Assembly: GCF_019668465.1 (NCBI RefSeq)
Contig: NZ_AP024828.1
Coordinates: forward strand, 2,542,001-2,606,000
Reading direction: 5' to 3'
DNA: 64,000 nt
Source of the DNA: Mycobacterium senriense
Lineage (GTDB): Bacteria; Actinomycetota; Actinomycetes; Mycobacteriales; Mycobacteriaceae
The notes beneath the pieces are model-generated. The model worked only from the letters and a program-made list of their open reading frames with translations, was not told where the DNA came from and searched no databases. A program made the position numbers and the translations under genes. Each line of letters opens with the position of its first letter. Within the stretch, counting starts at the first letter, position 1. Positions 20,970 through 29,104 of this stretch are shown in pieces.

Positions 20970-22138
20970 TGTTGTCGGGTAAGGCTGCGATCGTCGGCAT
21001 CGGCGCCACCGACTTCTCCAAGGACTCCGGCCGCAGCGAGCTGCGACTGGCGGCCGAGGCGGTCCTGGATGCGCTGGACGACGCGGGGTTGAGTCCCTCG
21101 GACGTCGACGGGCTGACCACGTTCACCATGGACACCAATAACGAGACCGCGGTGGCGCGGGCGGCCGGCATCGGTGACCTGGAGTTCTTCTCACAGATCG
21201 GATACGGCGGCGGCGCCGCGTGCGCGACCGTCCAGCAGGCGGCGATCGCCGTGGCCACCGGGGTGGCCGACGTCGTCGTCGCATACCGGGCGTTCAACGA
21301 GCGCTCCGGCATGCGGTTCGGTCAGGTGCAGACCCGCCTGGTGGGAAACGCCGGCGTGCAGGCTGATTCGACGGCGGCGGACAACTCCTTCTCCTACCCG
21401 CACGGGCTTTCCACGCCGGCCGCGCAGGTCGCCATGATCGCGCAGCGCTACATGCACCTGTCCGGTGCGACCAGCCGGGACTTCGGTGCGATTTCGGTGG
21501 CCGACCGCAAGCATGCGGCCAAGAACCCGAAGGCGTATTTCTACGAGAAGCCGATAACCATTGAGGACCACCAGAATTCGCGGTGGATCGCCGAGCCGCT
21601 GCGGCTGCTGGATTGCTGTCAGGAGACCGACGGCGCCGTCGCGATCGTGGTGACGTCTCCGGAGCGCGCGAAGGATCTCAAGCAGCGACCGGCGATCATC
21701 GAGGCGGCGGCCCAGGGCTCCAGCCCCGATCAGTACACGATGGTCAGCTACTACCGGCCCGAGCTCGGCCTGCCCGAGATGGGAGTCGTGGGCCGGCAGC
21801 TCTGGGGGCAGTCAGGGTTGAAGCCGACCGACATTCAGACCGCGATCCTGTACGACCACTTCACGCCGTTCACGCTGATTCAGTTGGAAGAGTTGGGATT
21901 CTGCGGCAAGGGCGAGGCCAAGGACTTCATCGCCGACGGTGCCATCGAGATCGGTGGGCGACTGCCGATCAACACCCATGGTGGCCAACTCGGCGAGGCC
22001 TACATTCACGGCATGAACGGCATCGCCGAGGGGGTGCGGCAACTGCGGGGCACCTCAGTCAATCCGGTGCCCGACGTCGAGCACGTCCTCGTCACCGCCG
22101 GAACCGGTGTGCCGACGTCGGGCTTGATCCTGGGCTGA
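20969..22138 (+). CDS. ltp2: Ltp2, thiolase-fold retro-aldolase
   Basis: 389 aa, ortholog of Rv3540c. Thiolase-superfamily protein of the lipid-transfer type that, bound to the DUF35 domain of ChsH2, cleaves 17-hydroxy-3-oxo-pregnene carboxyl-CoA into androstenedione and propionyl-CoA. Tyr295 (ILYDHFTPF) and Tyr345 (LGEAYIHGMN) occupy the positions of the two catalytic tyrosines known from characterised Ltp2. The classical thiolase nucleophile cysteine is not evident in the usual context. Last gene of the cyp125 operon. Confidence 0.95.
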   Translation: MLSGKAAIVGIGATDFSKDSGRSELRLAAEAVLDALDDAGLSPSDVDGLTTFTMDTNNETAVARAAGIGDLEFFSQIGYGGGAACATVQQAAIAVATGVADVVVAYRAFNERSGMRFGQVQTRLVGNAGVQADSTAADNSFSYPHGLSTPAAQVAMIAQRYMHLSGATSRDFGAISVADRKHAAKNPKAYFYEKPITIEDHQNSRWIAEPLRLLDCCQETDGAVAIVVTSPERAKDLKQRPAIIEAAAQGSSPDQYTMVSYYRPELGLPEMGVVGRQLWGQSGLKPTDIQTAILYDHFTPFTLIQLEELGFCGKGEAKDFIADGAIEIGGRLPINTHGGQLGEAYIHGMNGIAEGVRQLRGTSVNPVPDVEHVLVTAGTGVPTSGLILG

Positions 22139-22187
22139 GTGGCCCTTGGGCGCGAGTGTGCGGCCCGCGGATGCGTCTCTGTACGCC

Positions 22188-22246
22188 GAGTGTGAAGTTA
22201 GTTCCACGCTCGCAGCCGGGTGTGAAACTAACTTCACACTCGACGG
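22188..22246. repeat. 59-nt hairpin repeat, copy 1
   Basis: Imperfect palindrome with perfect 17-bp arms at 22187-22203 and 22226-22242 (arm CGAGTGTGAAGTTAGTT). It is a direct repeat of the copy at 23119-23177, with 54 of 59 bases identical by eye and both sharing the asymmetric core CGCAGCCG. It lies between the ltp2 stop and the DUF559 gene start. It could end the ltp2 transcript or be a REP-like element. Confidence 0.85.
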
Positions 22247-22286
22247 CTGAAGTGACGCTGCGGGTGACTCGTGCGACGCTGCCGTC

Positions 22287-23126
22287 GTGGGTGAGCCCTT
22301 CCTTGGCAGCGAGGCCGTTGCTTGCGGCGCATTGACCAGAAGTCAGCTGAGTACCGGATACACAAGGCTTTTTCGAGATGTGTACGTCAGTAGGGATTGT
22401 GACGCTACTTCCGCACTGCGCGCGAAGGCCGGATGGCTGTGGACTGGGCGCAGGGGCGTGGTCGCAGGGTTCTCCGCGGCCGCACTGCATGGGAGCAAAT
22501 GGGTTGACAGCGTGACGATGGTGGACCTCATTCACGAGAACCGCCACCGTCAGGCTGGAGTTCGGGCTCACGGAGACCGTATCGAGGAAGACGAAATCGT
22601 TGTGATGGGAGGGATGCCGGTGACCTCGGCAGCCAGGACGGCCCTGGACCTCGGCTGCTGGTATCCGCTTACCGCGGCGGTGGCGGGCATCGATGCATTG
22701 GCTCGGGCAACGGGAATCGAGGGGGCCGATGTCGAGTTGCTCGCAGCAAGATACCCGGGCCGCCGAGGCATCGTACAAGCACGGCAGGCAATAGCCCTGT
22801 TCGACAGTGGGGCACAGTCTCCGAAGGAGTCTTGGCTGCGCGTTGTACTGGTCCAGGCCGGGTTACCGTCGCCTCAGACGCAGATCGCCGTCACCGATGA
22901 CTTCGGTGACCCGGTGGCTTATCTCGATATGGGCTGGGAGGAGATAAAAGTAGCGGTCGAGTACGACGGTGAACAGCACCGTAGCGATCGACGACAATAC
23001 ACTTGGGACGTCCGACGAATGGAGATGCTCGAGCGTCTCGGCTGGATCGTCATTCGAGTGGTGGCAGGAGACCGGCCTGCGGAAATCGTCCGACGTGTTC
23101 GCGCGGCTCGTGCCCGTCGAGCGTGA
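22287..23126 (+). CDS. DUF559 (Vsr-fold) / AbiEi-like protein
   Basis: 279 aa. The N-terminal part (GALTRSQLSTGYTRLFRDVYVSRD) resembles the winged-helix start of mycobacterial AbiEi-type proteins. The C-terminal ~110 residues form a DUF559 domain with the nuclease-like pattern PYLD-type strand VAYLDMGWEEIKVAVEYDGEQHR and WIVIRV (Asp, Glu and a conserved YDGEQHR). The start is GTG at 22287. The stop codon lies inside the second flanking hairpin. No partner toxin gene is adjacent. Codon use is visibly less GC-biased than in the neighbours (for example GAGATAAAAGTAGCG), which suggests acquisition. In M. tuberculosis this junction holds PPE63 instead. Confidence 0.8.
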   Translation: MGEPFLGSEAVACGALTRSQLSTGYTRLFRDVYVSRDCDATSALRAKAGWLWTGRRGVVAGFSAAALHGSKWVDSVTMVDLIHENRHRQAGVRAHGDRIEEDEIVVMGGMPVTSAARTALDLGCWYPLTAAVAGIDALARATGIEGADVELLAARYPGRRGIVQARQAIALFDSGAQSPKESWLRVVLVQAGLPSPQTQIAVTDDFGDPVAYLDMGWEEIKVAVEYDGEQHRSDRRQYTWDVRRMEMLERLGWIVIRVVAGDRPAEIVRRVRAARARRA

Positions 23127-23177
23127 AGTTAGTTTCACGCTCGCAGCCGAATGTGAAACTAACTTCACGCTCGACGG
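23114..23177. repeat. Hairpin repeat, copy 2
   Basis: Perfect 25-bp inverted repeat, arms 23114-23138 and 23153-23177, with a 14-nt loop. The left arm can alternatively fold on its own (GAGCGTGAA at 23119-23127 with TTCACGCTC at 23134-23142). It overlaps the last codons of the DUF559 gene and may act as a bidirectional terminator against the convergent hsd4B. It has the same orientation and length as copy 1. Confidence 0.87.
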
Positions 23178-23185
23178 CAAGGAGC

Positions 23186-24046
23186 CTAGGCCGGCACCAA
23201 TTCGACGCCCGACAGCACGACGGCGTTGTCGCGCGAGGGCGCGACAACGCTGGCCAGGAAGCGGCCGTTGTCCTTCCAAATGCCGACCTTGAGCGTTTCG
23301 CCGGGGAAAGCCACCCCGGCGAAACGTGCGCCGTAGGCCGCCACTGCTCCAGTATCGCCGTCGAGCAGTGCATCGGTGATCGCCTTGCAGGTCATGCCGT
23401 AGGTGCACAGCCCGTGCAGGATGGGCTGCGAAAAGCCTGCGGCAGCGGCGAATTCGGGATCGGAGTGCAGCGGGTTGCGGTCGCCGCACAGCCGGTAGAG
23501 CAGCGCCTGCTGCGGCAGAATCGGCACGTCGACCTCGAGATCGGGGGCACGGTCGGGCGCGCCGTCCGACGTCGAAGGCCCTCGCTCGCCGCCGAATCCG
23601 CCCTCGCCGCGGGCGAAGATGGACCGTCGCTGCGTCCACAGCAGCGTGCCGTCCGGCGCGGTCACCGTCGTCTCGCTCCAGATCACCGCGGCCTTGCCCT
23701 TGTCCCAGATGTCCGTGAACCGGGTGACGGCCTCGGCCGAGCCCGACGGCGGCAGCGGGGCGGGCACCTCCACGCGCTCACTGGCATGCAGCACCTTGCC
23801 CAGCTCGATGTCGATGCCCGGAAACTTGACGGTCGGCGGCTTCGTGACATGGAAGGTGGCGGCGACGTTGCCGAACGTCGGCAGCACCTGCGGGGTGTCG
23901 TCGATCAGGTAGCGCAGCTCGCGCGGGTCCATCGGATCGGCGCCGGCGCCCAGCCCGAGGTGGTAGAGCTGCACATCACTGCTGGCCCAAGAGAATTCGA
24001 TGGGATCCAGCTCGGCATTCAGGGCGACGTCTACGTCGATTGGCAT
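23186..24046 (-). CDS. hsd4B: Hsd4B, double hot-dog 2-enoyl-CoA hydratase
   Basis: 286 aa, the exact length of Rv3538. A tandem hot-dog protein of the hydratase-2/MaoC type. The catalytic signature is in the C-terminal domain: YRLCGDRNPLHSDPEFAAAAGF, followed by PILHGLC. It probably hydrates trans-enoyl-CoA steroid side-chain intermediates. ATG 24046 lies 6 bp after the kstD stop, so it is co-transcribed with kstD from the KstR-controlled promoter at 25745. Confidence 0.92.
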   Translation of the reverse strand: MPIDVDVALNAELDPIEFSWASSDVQLYHLGLGAGADPMDPRELRYLIDDTPQVLPTFGNVAATFHVTKPPTVKFPGIDIELGKVLHASERVEVPAPLPPSGSAEAVTRFTDIWDKGKAAVIWSETTVTAPDGTLLWTQRRSIFARGEGGFGGERGPSTSDGAPDRAPDLEVDVPILPQQALLYRLCGDRNPLHSDPEFAAAAGFSQPILHGLCTYGMTCKAITDALLDGDTGAVAAYGARFAGVAFPGETLKVGIWKDNGRFLASVVAPSRDNAVVLSGVELVPA

Positions 24047-24051
24047 CGCGG

Positions 24052-25743
24052 TTACCTTTCCCCGGCTCCGCCGGCTATGTGCAACGCCGCCAGGTAGCCG
24101 AACGTCATGGCCGGCCCGATGGTGCCACCCGGCCCGGGGTACGTGTGGCCCATCACCGGGGCACTGACGTTGCCTGCCGCGTAGAGGCCCTCGATGATAC
24201 TGCCGTCATCGCGCAGCGCCCGGCCGTGGATGTCGGTGCGGATGCCGCCCTTGGTGCCCAGGTCACCGGGCACCATCTTGGCCGCGTAGTACGGCGCGTG
24301 ACTGATCTCGCCGAGGTTGGGGTTCGGCTTGTTGGTCGGATCGCCGTAGTAGCGGTCGTAGGCGCTTTCGCCGCGCTGGAAGTCGGCGTCGATGCCGGAG
24401 CGGGCGAAGCCGTTGAAGCGTTCCACGGTCGCGGTGAATTCACTCACCGGAAGGCCGGCCTTCTGCGCCAGCTCCGCCAGAGTGTCGGCGGTGATGATGA
24501 CACCCGACTCCAGCCACTTACGCGGAATACGTTGTCCGGGCTGCAATCCCGCGAAGATGTAGCGGTCCCGGTACCGCTGGTCGAACACCAGCCAGGCGGG
24601 GATGTTCTCACCCGGCCCCGGCCCCTGACCGTATTCGCCGCCGTACATGTGATGGCAGGCTTCGACGTAGGGCATCGACTCGTTCATGAACCGCTTGCCC
24701 GACATGTTGACGATGATCGATCCCGGCGAGTTGCGCTCGGACAACGCGAACCACGGTGCACCTACCAGCGGGACGGTCGGTCCCCACCAGGCGTCTTCCA
24801 TGATGTCCAGTGCGGCGCCGAGCTTTTCGCCCGCCAGAATCCCGTCGCCGGTGTTAGCCACCGCGCCGACGGTCCACTCGGTGGTGATCGGTGCGCGCTG
24901 GTATTTCACCCGCATCTGTTCGTTGTGCTCGAATCCGCCCGACGCCAGGATCACGCCACGCCGGGCGCGGATCAGCTGCGGCTCGCCCGATTCGGCATCG
25001 CCGGCGCCGCGCACGTAGACGCCGCGCACCACACCGTCTTCGACGTGGAGGTCGGTGAGCGCGGTGTTGAGCACTACGGGCACCCCGGCCCGCTGCAACC
25101 CGATGCGCAGCGGCCCGATCAACGCCCGGCCCATGCCGACGAGGTTCTTGCCGGTTGCCTTGGCCCACATGGTGCGCGCCCCGACCTTCAGGCTGCGCAG
25201 CACACCGCGCGGGTGCCGCTTGAGCTGGTTCAGCCGCACGTAATCCTGTTGCATCACCACGACGTTGAGCGGGACCTTGCCGTAGGCCGGCTCCAGGCCG
25301 GCTTCGTCGGCGCCGAGCTTGCGGGCGTTGAACGGCTTCGGCTCGATCGATCGGCCCTCGGCGCGGCCGCCCGGCGACTCCGGATAGTAGTCGGAGTACT
25401 TCGGCACCCAGCACATCTTCAGCGGGGTGTGCTTCAGCACAAACGACAGCATTTCGGGGCCGCGCTCGAGGTAGGTGTCGATGCGTTCCGGCTCGACGAC
25501 GTTGCCGACGATCCCGTGCAGATAGGTGCGGGCGGCCTCGGCGGTATCGCGGACCCCGTCACGCTTGAGGACTTCGTTGTTTGGGATCCAAACGCCGCCG
25601 CCTGAGCGCGCCGTCGAACCGCCGAAGTGTGGGGCCTTCTCGATGACTACGGTGGAAAGACCCCGGTGAGCGGCGGTAAGGGCGGCCACCATGCCGGCCC
25701 CGCCGCTCCCGACCACGACGACGTCGTACTCCTGCGCTGACAT
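24052..25743 (-). CDS. kstD: KstD, 3-ketosteroid delta-1-dehydrogenase
   Basis: 563 aa flavoprotein, the exact length of Rv3537. It desaturates C1-C2 of 3-ketosteroids, which together with KshA leads to ring B opening. The N-terminal FAD motif is VVVVGSGGAGMVAAL (residues 8-22), then STARSGGGVWIP, and the C-terminal FAD contact is GLYAAGNVSAPVMGHTYPG. The frame remains open well upstream, but ATG 25743 gives the family start MSAQEYDVVVVG. That start sits 2 bp from a KstR operator, so the message is probably leaderless. Confidence 0.95.
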   Translation of the reverse strand: MSAQEYDVVVVGSGGAGMVAALTAAHRGLSTVVIEKAPHFGGSTARSGGGVWIPNNEVLKRDGVRDTAEAARTYLHGIVGNVVEPERIDTYLERGPEMLSFVLKHTPLKMCWVPKYSDYYPESPGGRAEGRSIEPKPFNARKLGADEAGLEPAYGKVPLNVVVMQQDYVRLNQLKRHPRGVLRSLKVGARTMWAKATGKNLVGMGRALIGPLRIGLQRAGVPVVLNTALTDLHVEDGVVRGVYVRGAGDAESGEPQLIRARRGVILASGGFEHNEQMRVKYQRAPITTEWTVGAVANTGDGILAGEKLGAALDIMEDAWWGPTVPLVGAPWFALSERNSPGSIIVNMSGKRFMNESMPYVEACHHMYGGEYGQGPGPGENIPAWLVFDQRYRDRYIFAGLQPGQRIPRKWLESGVIITADTLAELAQKAGLPVSEFTATVERFNGFARSGIDADFQRGESAYDRYYGDPTNKPNPNLGEISHAPYYAAKMVPGDLGTKGGIRTDIHGRALRDDGSIIEGLYAAGNVSAPVMGHTYPGPGGTIGPAMTFGYLAALHIAGGAGER

Positions 25744-25744
25744 G

Positions 25745-25758
25745 TAGAACACGTTATA
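25745..25758. promoter_or_regulatory. KstR operator between kstD and hsaE
   Basis: TAGAACACGTTATA fits TnnAACnnGTTnnA. It abuts the kstD start codon and lies 57 bp upstream of the hsaE ATG, controlling both divergent operons. Confidence 0.88.
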
Positions 25759-25815
25759 GAATTGCCCCGGGCGGCCGCTACTGGCCCGGTCGACTGTACG
25801 AGGAGACGTGAAAAA

Positions 25816-26601
25816 ATGCTCAGTGTTGCCACGCGCGACGAGCTGGCCGCCGACTTGGCGCAAGCCGAGCGGAGCGGCGAGCCGATCGCCCCGCTTACCG
25901 CCGCCTACCCGGACATCGACGTCGTCGACGCCTACGAGATTCAGCTGATCAACATCCGCCAGAGAGTCGCGGAGGGGGCCCGGGTGCTGGGCCACAAGGT
26001 TGGGCTGTCGTCGTTGGCGATCCAGCAAATGATGGGCGTCGACGAGCCGGACTACGGACATCTGCTCGACGAGATGCAGCTGTTCGAGGACACCCCGGTC
26101 GAGGCGGACCGCTACCTGTACCCCCGGGTCGAGGTCGAAGTCGGGTTCGTCCTGAACGCGGACCTGCCGGGAGCCGGCTGCACCGAGGACGACGTGCTGG
26201 CGGCCACCGAGGCGCTGGTCCCGTCGATCGAGCTGATCGACACCCGGATCACCGACTGGAAGATCGAGCTGTGCGACACCATCGCCGACAACGCGTCGTC
26301 GGCGGGTTTTGTGCTCGGTGAGGCGCGCGTTTCCCCCCGCGACATCGACGTCAAGGGGATCGACGCCGTGTTGCGCTGCAACGGTGAGGTTGTCGCGGAA
26401 GGCCGTACCGACGCGGTGCTGGGCAATCCGGTCACCGCGGTGGCCTGGCTGGCCCGCAAGGTGGACGGTTTCGGTGTCCGCCTGCGCAAAGGCGACGTCG
26501 TGCTGCCCGGATCGTGCACGCGGGCGATCGACGCGCACCCCGGTGACAATTTCGTCGCCGACTTCACGGGCCTCGGTTCGGTGCGTTTATCGTTCGAATA
26601 A
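25816..26601 (+). CDS. hsaE: HsaE, 2-hydroxyhexa-2,4-dienoate hydratase
   Basis: 261 aa, the exact length of Rv3536c. Member of the FAH/4-oxalocrotonate decarboxylase-hydratase fold. It shows LGHKVGLSSLAIQ, the acidic metal-binding segment VEVEVGFVLNADL, and VLGNPVTAVAWLARK. It hydrates the dienoate released from the A/B rings by HsaD. ATG 25816 has AGGAGA upstream; an earlier in-frame codon exists but would overlap the promoter. First gene of hsaE-hsaG-hsaF. Confidence 0.94.
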   Translation: MLSVATRDELAADLAQAERSGEPIAPLTAAYPDIDVVDAYEIQLINIRQRVAEGARVLGHKVGLSSLAIQQMMGVDEPDYGHLLDEMQLFEDTPVEADRYLYPRVEVEVGFVLNADLPGAGCTEDDVLAATEALVPSIELIDTRITDWKIELCDTIADNASSAGFVLGEARVSPRDIDVKGIDAVLRCNGEVVAEGRTDAVLGNPVTAVAWLARKVDGFGVRLRKGDVVLPGSCTRAIDAHPGDNFVADFTGLGSVRLSFE

Positions 26602-26654
26602 GCTCGAATTAAATCGTCTAACTTAAATCTCAAACGCTTCGAAAAGGGGCAATC

Positions 26655-27587
26655 ATGCCGACTAAGGCGACTGTGGCCATTGTCGGGTCGGGGAACATCA
26701 GCACTGACCTGCTCTACAAGCTGCTCCGATCGGACTGGCTGGAACCGCGCTGGATGGTCGGCATCGACCCGGAAAGCGAGGGCTTGGCCCGGGCCCGCAA
26801 GCTGGGCCTGGAGACCACCCACGAGGGTGTCGACTGGCTGTTGGCCCAGTCGGACAAGCCCGACCTGGTGTTCGAGGCGACCAGCGCCTACGTGCACCGC
26901 GACGCCGCCCCCAAGTACGAGGCCGCCGGCATCCGGGCCATCGACCTGACGCCGGCCGCGGTGGGCCCCGCGGTGATCCCGCCTGCCAACCTGCGCCAGC
27001 ACCTGGACGCGCCGAACGTCAACATGATCACCTGCGGCGGGCAGGCGACCATCCCGATCGTCTACGCGGTGTCACGCGCGGTCGCCGACCTCGGCGGCGT
27101 GCCGTATGCCGAGATCGTCGCCTCGGTCGCCTCACTGTCGGCCGGCCCCGGCACCCGCGCCAACATCGACGAGTTCACCAAGACCACCAGCCGGGGTGTC
27201 GAGACCATCGGCGGCGCCAAACGCGGCAAGGCGATCATCATCTTGAACCCGGCGGACCCGCCGATGATCATGCGCGACACCATCTTCTGCGCCATCCCGG
27301 AGGACGCCGACCGGGACGCGATCGCCAAGTCCATCCACGACGTGGTGGCCGAGGTGCAGACCTATGTGCCGGGTTACCGGCTGCTCAACGAGCCCCAGTT
27401 CGACGACCCGTCGATCAACTCCGGCGGCCAGGCGCTGGTCACCACCTTCGTGGAGGTCGAGGGCGCCGGCGATTATCTGCCGCCATATGCGGGCAACCTG
27501 GACATCATGACCGCCGCGGCGACCAAGGTCGGCGAGGAGATCGCCAAGGAATCCTTGAGCGCGACGGCCGGAGGAGCGCAATCATGA
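26655..27587 (+). CDS. hsaG: HsaG, acylating propionaldehyde/acetaldehyde dehydrogenase
   Basis: 310 aa. Rossmann-fold CoA-acylating aldehyde dehydrogenase that converts the propanal released by HsaF into propionyl-CoA and forms a channelled complex with it. NAD loop [14 protein letters not shown] (residues 7-20) and catalytic Cys127 in [12 protein letters not shown]. The start ATG at 26655 has an AAAAGGGG ribosome-binding site. Overlaps hsaF by four bases. Ortholog of Rv3535c. Confidence 0.95.
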   Translation: MPTKATVAIVGSGNISTDLLYKLLRSDWLEPRWMVGIDPESEGLARARKLGLETTHEGVDWLLAQSDKPDLVFEATSAYVHRDAAPKYEAAGIRAIDLTPAAVGPAVIPPANLRQHLDAPNVNMITCGGQATIPIVYAVSRAVADLGGVPYAEIVASVASLSAGPGTRANIDEFTKTTSRGVETIGGAKRGKAIIILNPADPPMIMRDTIFCAIPEDADRDAIAKSIHDVVAEVQTYVPGYRLLNEPQFDDPSINSGGQALVTTFVEVEGAGDYLPPYAGNLDIMTAAATKVGEEIAKESLSATAGGAQS

Positions 27588-28642
27588 CCACCGACATCTT
27601 CTTCAACCCGGTCTGGGACGTCCGGATGACCGACACGTCGTTGCGGGACGGCTCTCACCACAAGCGCCACCAGTTCACCGCCGACGAGGTCGGCGCCATC
27701 GTGGCCGCGCTGGACGCCGCGGGGGTGCCCGTCATCGAGGTCACCCACGGCGACGGTCTGGGCGGCTCGAGCTTCAACTACGGGTTCTCCAAGACCCCCG
27801 AGCAGGAGCTGATCAAACTGGCCGCCGAGACGGCCAAAGAAGCCAAGATCGCCTTCTTGATGCTGCCCGGCGTCGGCACCAAAGAAGACATCAAAGAGGC
27901 CCAGAACAACGGCGGCTCGATCTGCCGGATCGCCACCCACTGCACCGAAGCCGACGTGTCGATCCAGCACTTCGGGCTGGCCCGCGAACTCGGACTGGAA
28001 ACCGTCGGGTTCCTGATGATGAGCCACACCATCTCGCCCGAGAAGCTGGCCGCGCAGGCCCGCATCATGGCCGACGCGGGTTGCCAGTGCGTCTACGTGG
28101 TCGATTCGGCCGGCGCGCTGGTCCTCGAGGGCGTGCGCGACCGGGTCGCCGCGCTGGTCGCCGAGCTCGGCGACGACGCCCAGGTCGGCTTCCACGGCCA
28201 CGAGAACCTCGGGCTCGGCGTCGCCAACAGCGTCGAGGCCGTCCGGGCGGGCGCCAAGCAGATCGACGGCTCCTGCCGCCGGTTCGGCGCCGGGGCCGGT
28301 AACGCGCCCGTCGAGGCGCTGATCGGGGTGTTCGACAAGATCGGCGTGAAGACCGGGATCGACTTCTTCGACATCGCCGACGCGGCCGAAGAGGTGGTGG
28401 CCCCCGCCATGCCCGCCGAGTGCCTGCTCGACCGCAACGCCCTGATCATGGGGTACTCGGGCGTGTATTCGAGCTTCCTCAAGCACGCCATCCGCCAAGG
28501 TGAGCGCTACGGCGTCCCGCCGCATGAGCTGCTGCACCGCGCGGGCCAGCGCAAACTCATCGGCGGCCAGGAAGACCAGCTCATCGACATCGCGCTGGAG
28601 ATCAAGCGCGAGAAGGACAGCGGCGCCGCCCCCTCGCGTTGA
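27584..28642 (+). CDS. hsaF: HsaF, 4-hydroxy-2-oxohexanoate aldolase
   Basis: 352 aa, DRE-TIM metallolyase family. The N-terminal signature [15 protein letters not shown] supplies the metal-binding Asp and catalytic His, and the barrel-end motif [16 protein letters not shown] gives two metal-binding His. It cleaves 4-hydroxy-2-oxohexanoate to pyruvate and propanal, passing the aldehyde to HsaG. Translationally coupled to hsaG (ATGA). Ortholog of Rv3534c. Confidence 0.95.
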   Translation: MTTDIFFNPVWDVRMTDTSLRDGSHHKRHQFTADEVGAIVAALDAAGVPVIEVTHGDGLGGSSFNYGFSKTPEQELIKLAAETAKEAKIAFLMLPGVGTKEDIKEAQNNGGSICRIATHCTEADVSIQHFGLARELGLETVGFLMMSHTISPEKLAAQARIMADAGCQCVYVVDSAGALVLEGVRDRVAALVAELGDDAQVGFHGHENLGLGVANSVEAVRAGAKQIDGSCRRFGAGAGNAPVEALIGVFDKIGVKTGIDFFDIADAAEEVVAPAMPAECLLDRNALIMGYSGVYSSFLKHAIRQGERYGVPPHELLHRAGQRKLIGGQEDQLIDIALEIKREKDSGAAPSR

Positions 28643-28704
28643 CCAGCCGGCTTCGCGGCGGCACGCACAGGCGGCGCATAGGTATCGCGAGTAGCCTGGC
28701 GCCC

Positions 28705-29016
28705 ATGAGCACATCCAAGACAGTCGGCGCCCGTCGCCGCGGGCTGTACGGCCTGCTCGCCGGGGGGTTGATGACTGCTACCGCCGCAACGGTGATCGCG
28801 CTGCCCGTGGCAGGCATAGCCAACGCGGATCCGCAATGCAATCAGGACGTGGGTTCATCCATCAACTCGTACCTGGAGAAGCACCCGGACCTCCACCAGC
28901 AGCTGCAGGCCAGGTCGCAGGCCGAGGGCGGTAACGGCAACGTCATCGACTATCTCAATCGGCATCCCGACGTCCGCCAGCACCTGATCGACCTGTCCCA
29001 CTCCTGCCCACCGTAG
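28705..29016 (+). CDS. Secreted hemophore-related small protein
   Basis: 103 aa. Signal peptide: ARRRGLYGLLAGG followed by a hydrophobic core and VAGIANADP, with likely cleavage after NA at about residue 38. The mature part is about 65 residues with one Cys near each end (DPQCNQD... and ...LSHSCPP) and two YLxxHPD repeats (SYLEKHPDL, DYLNRHPDV), the layout of small mycobacterial haem-binding (Rv0203/Rv1174c-like) proteins. The family call is tentative. An in-frame ATG at 28639 would add 22 non-conserved residues. It lies between hsaF and Rv3531c, where M. tuberculosis has PPE61/PPE62. Confidence 0.6.
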   Translation: MSTSKTVGARRRGLYGLLAGGLMTATAATVIALPVAGIANADPQCNQDVGSSINSYLEKHPDLHQQLQARSQAEGGNGNVIDYLNRHPDVRQHLIDLSHSCPP

Positions 29017-29080
29017 TGAGTCGGCGTCGTCGTTGAACGCTGCGGCCGACGCGCGGGAACGTTCGCCATTGACGAAAAAG

Positions 29081-29094
29081 TAGAACACGTTCTA
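29081..29094. promoter_or_regulatory. KstR operator upstream of the Rv3531c ortholog
   Basis: TAGAACACGTTCTA fits TnnAACnnGTTnnA with fully symmetric arms TAGAAC/GTTCTA. It ends 10 bp before the GTG start of the next gene, leaving little or no room for a leader. Confidence 0.9.
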
Positions 29095-29104
29095 GCGTCT
29101 AGGC

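Noticed and set aside
22287..23126. Abortive-infection AbiE toxin-antitoxin system
   Set aside because: The protein has an AbiEi-like N-terminus, but no nucleotidyltransferase toxin gene is adjacent; the neighbours are ltp2 and hsd4B.
22188..23177. CRISPR array or transposon ends
   Set aside because: There are only two hairpin copies about 930 bp apart, in direct orientation, with no spacer pattern, no transposase and no visible target duplication.
24040..25605. 521-codon + strand frame
   Set aside because: Antisense to kstD with no domain.
25744..26538. N-terminal extension of kstD to 26538
   Set aside because: The extension is antisense to hsaE and crosses the KstR operator; KstD length and N-terminal FAD motif fit the ATG at 25743.
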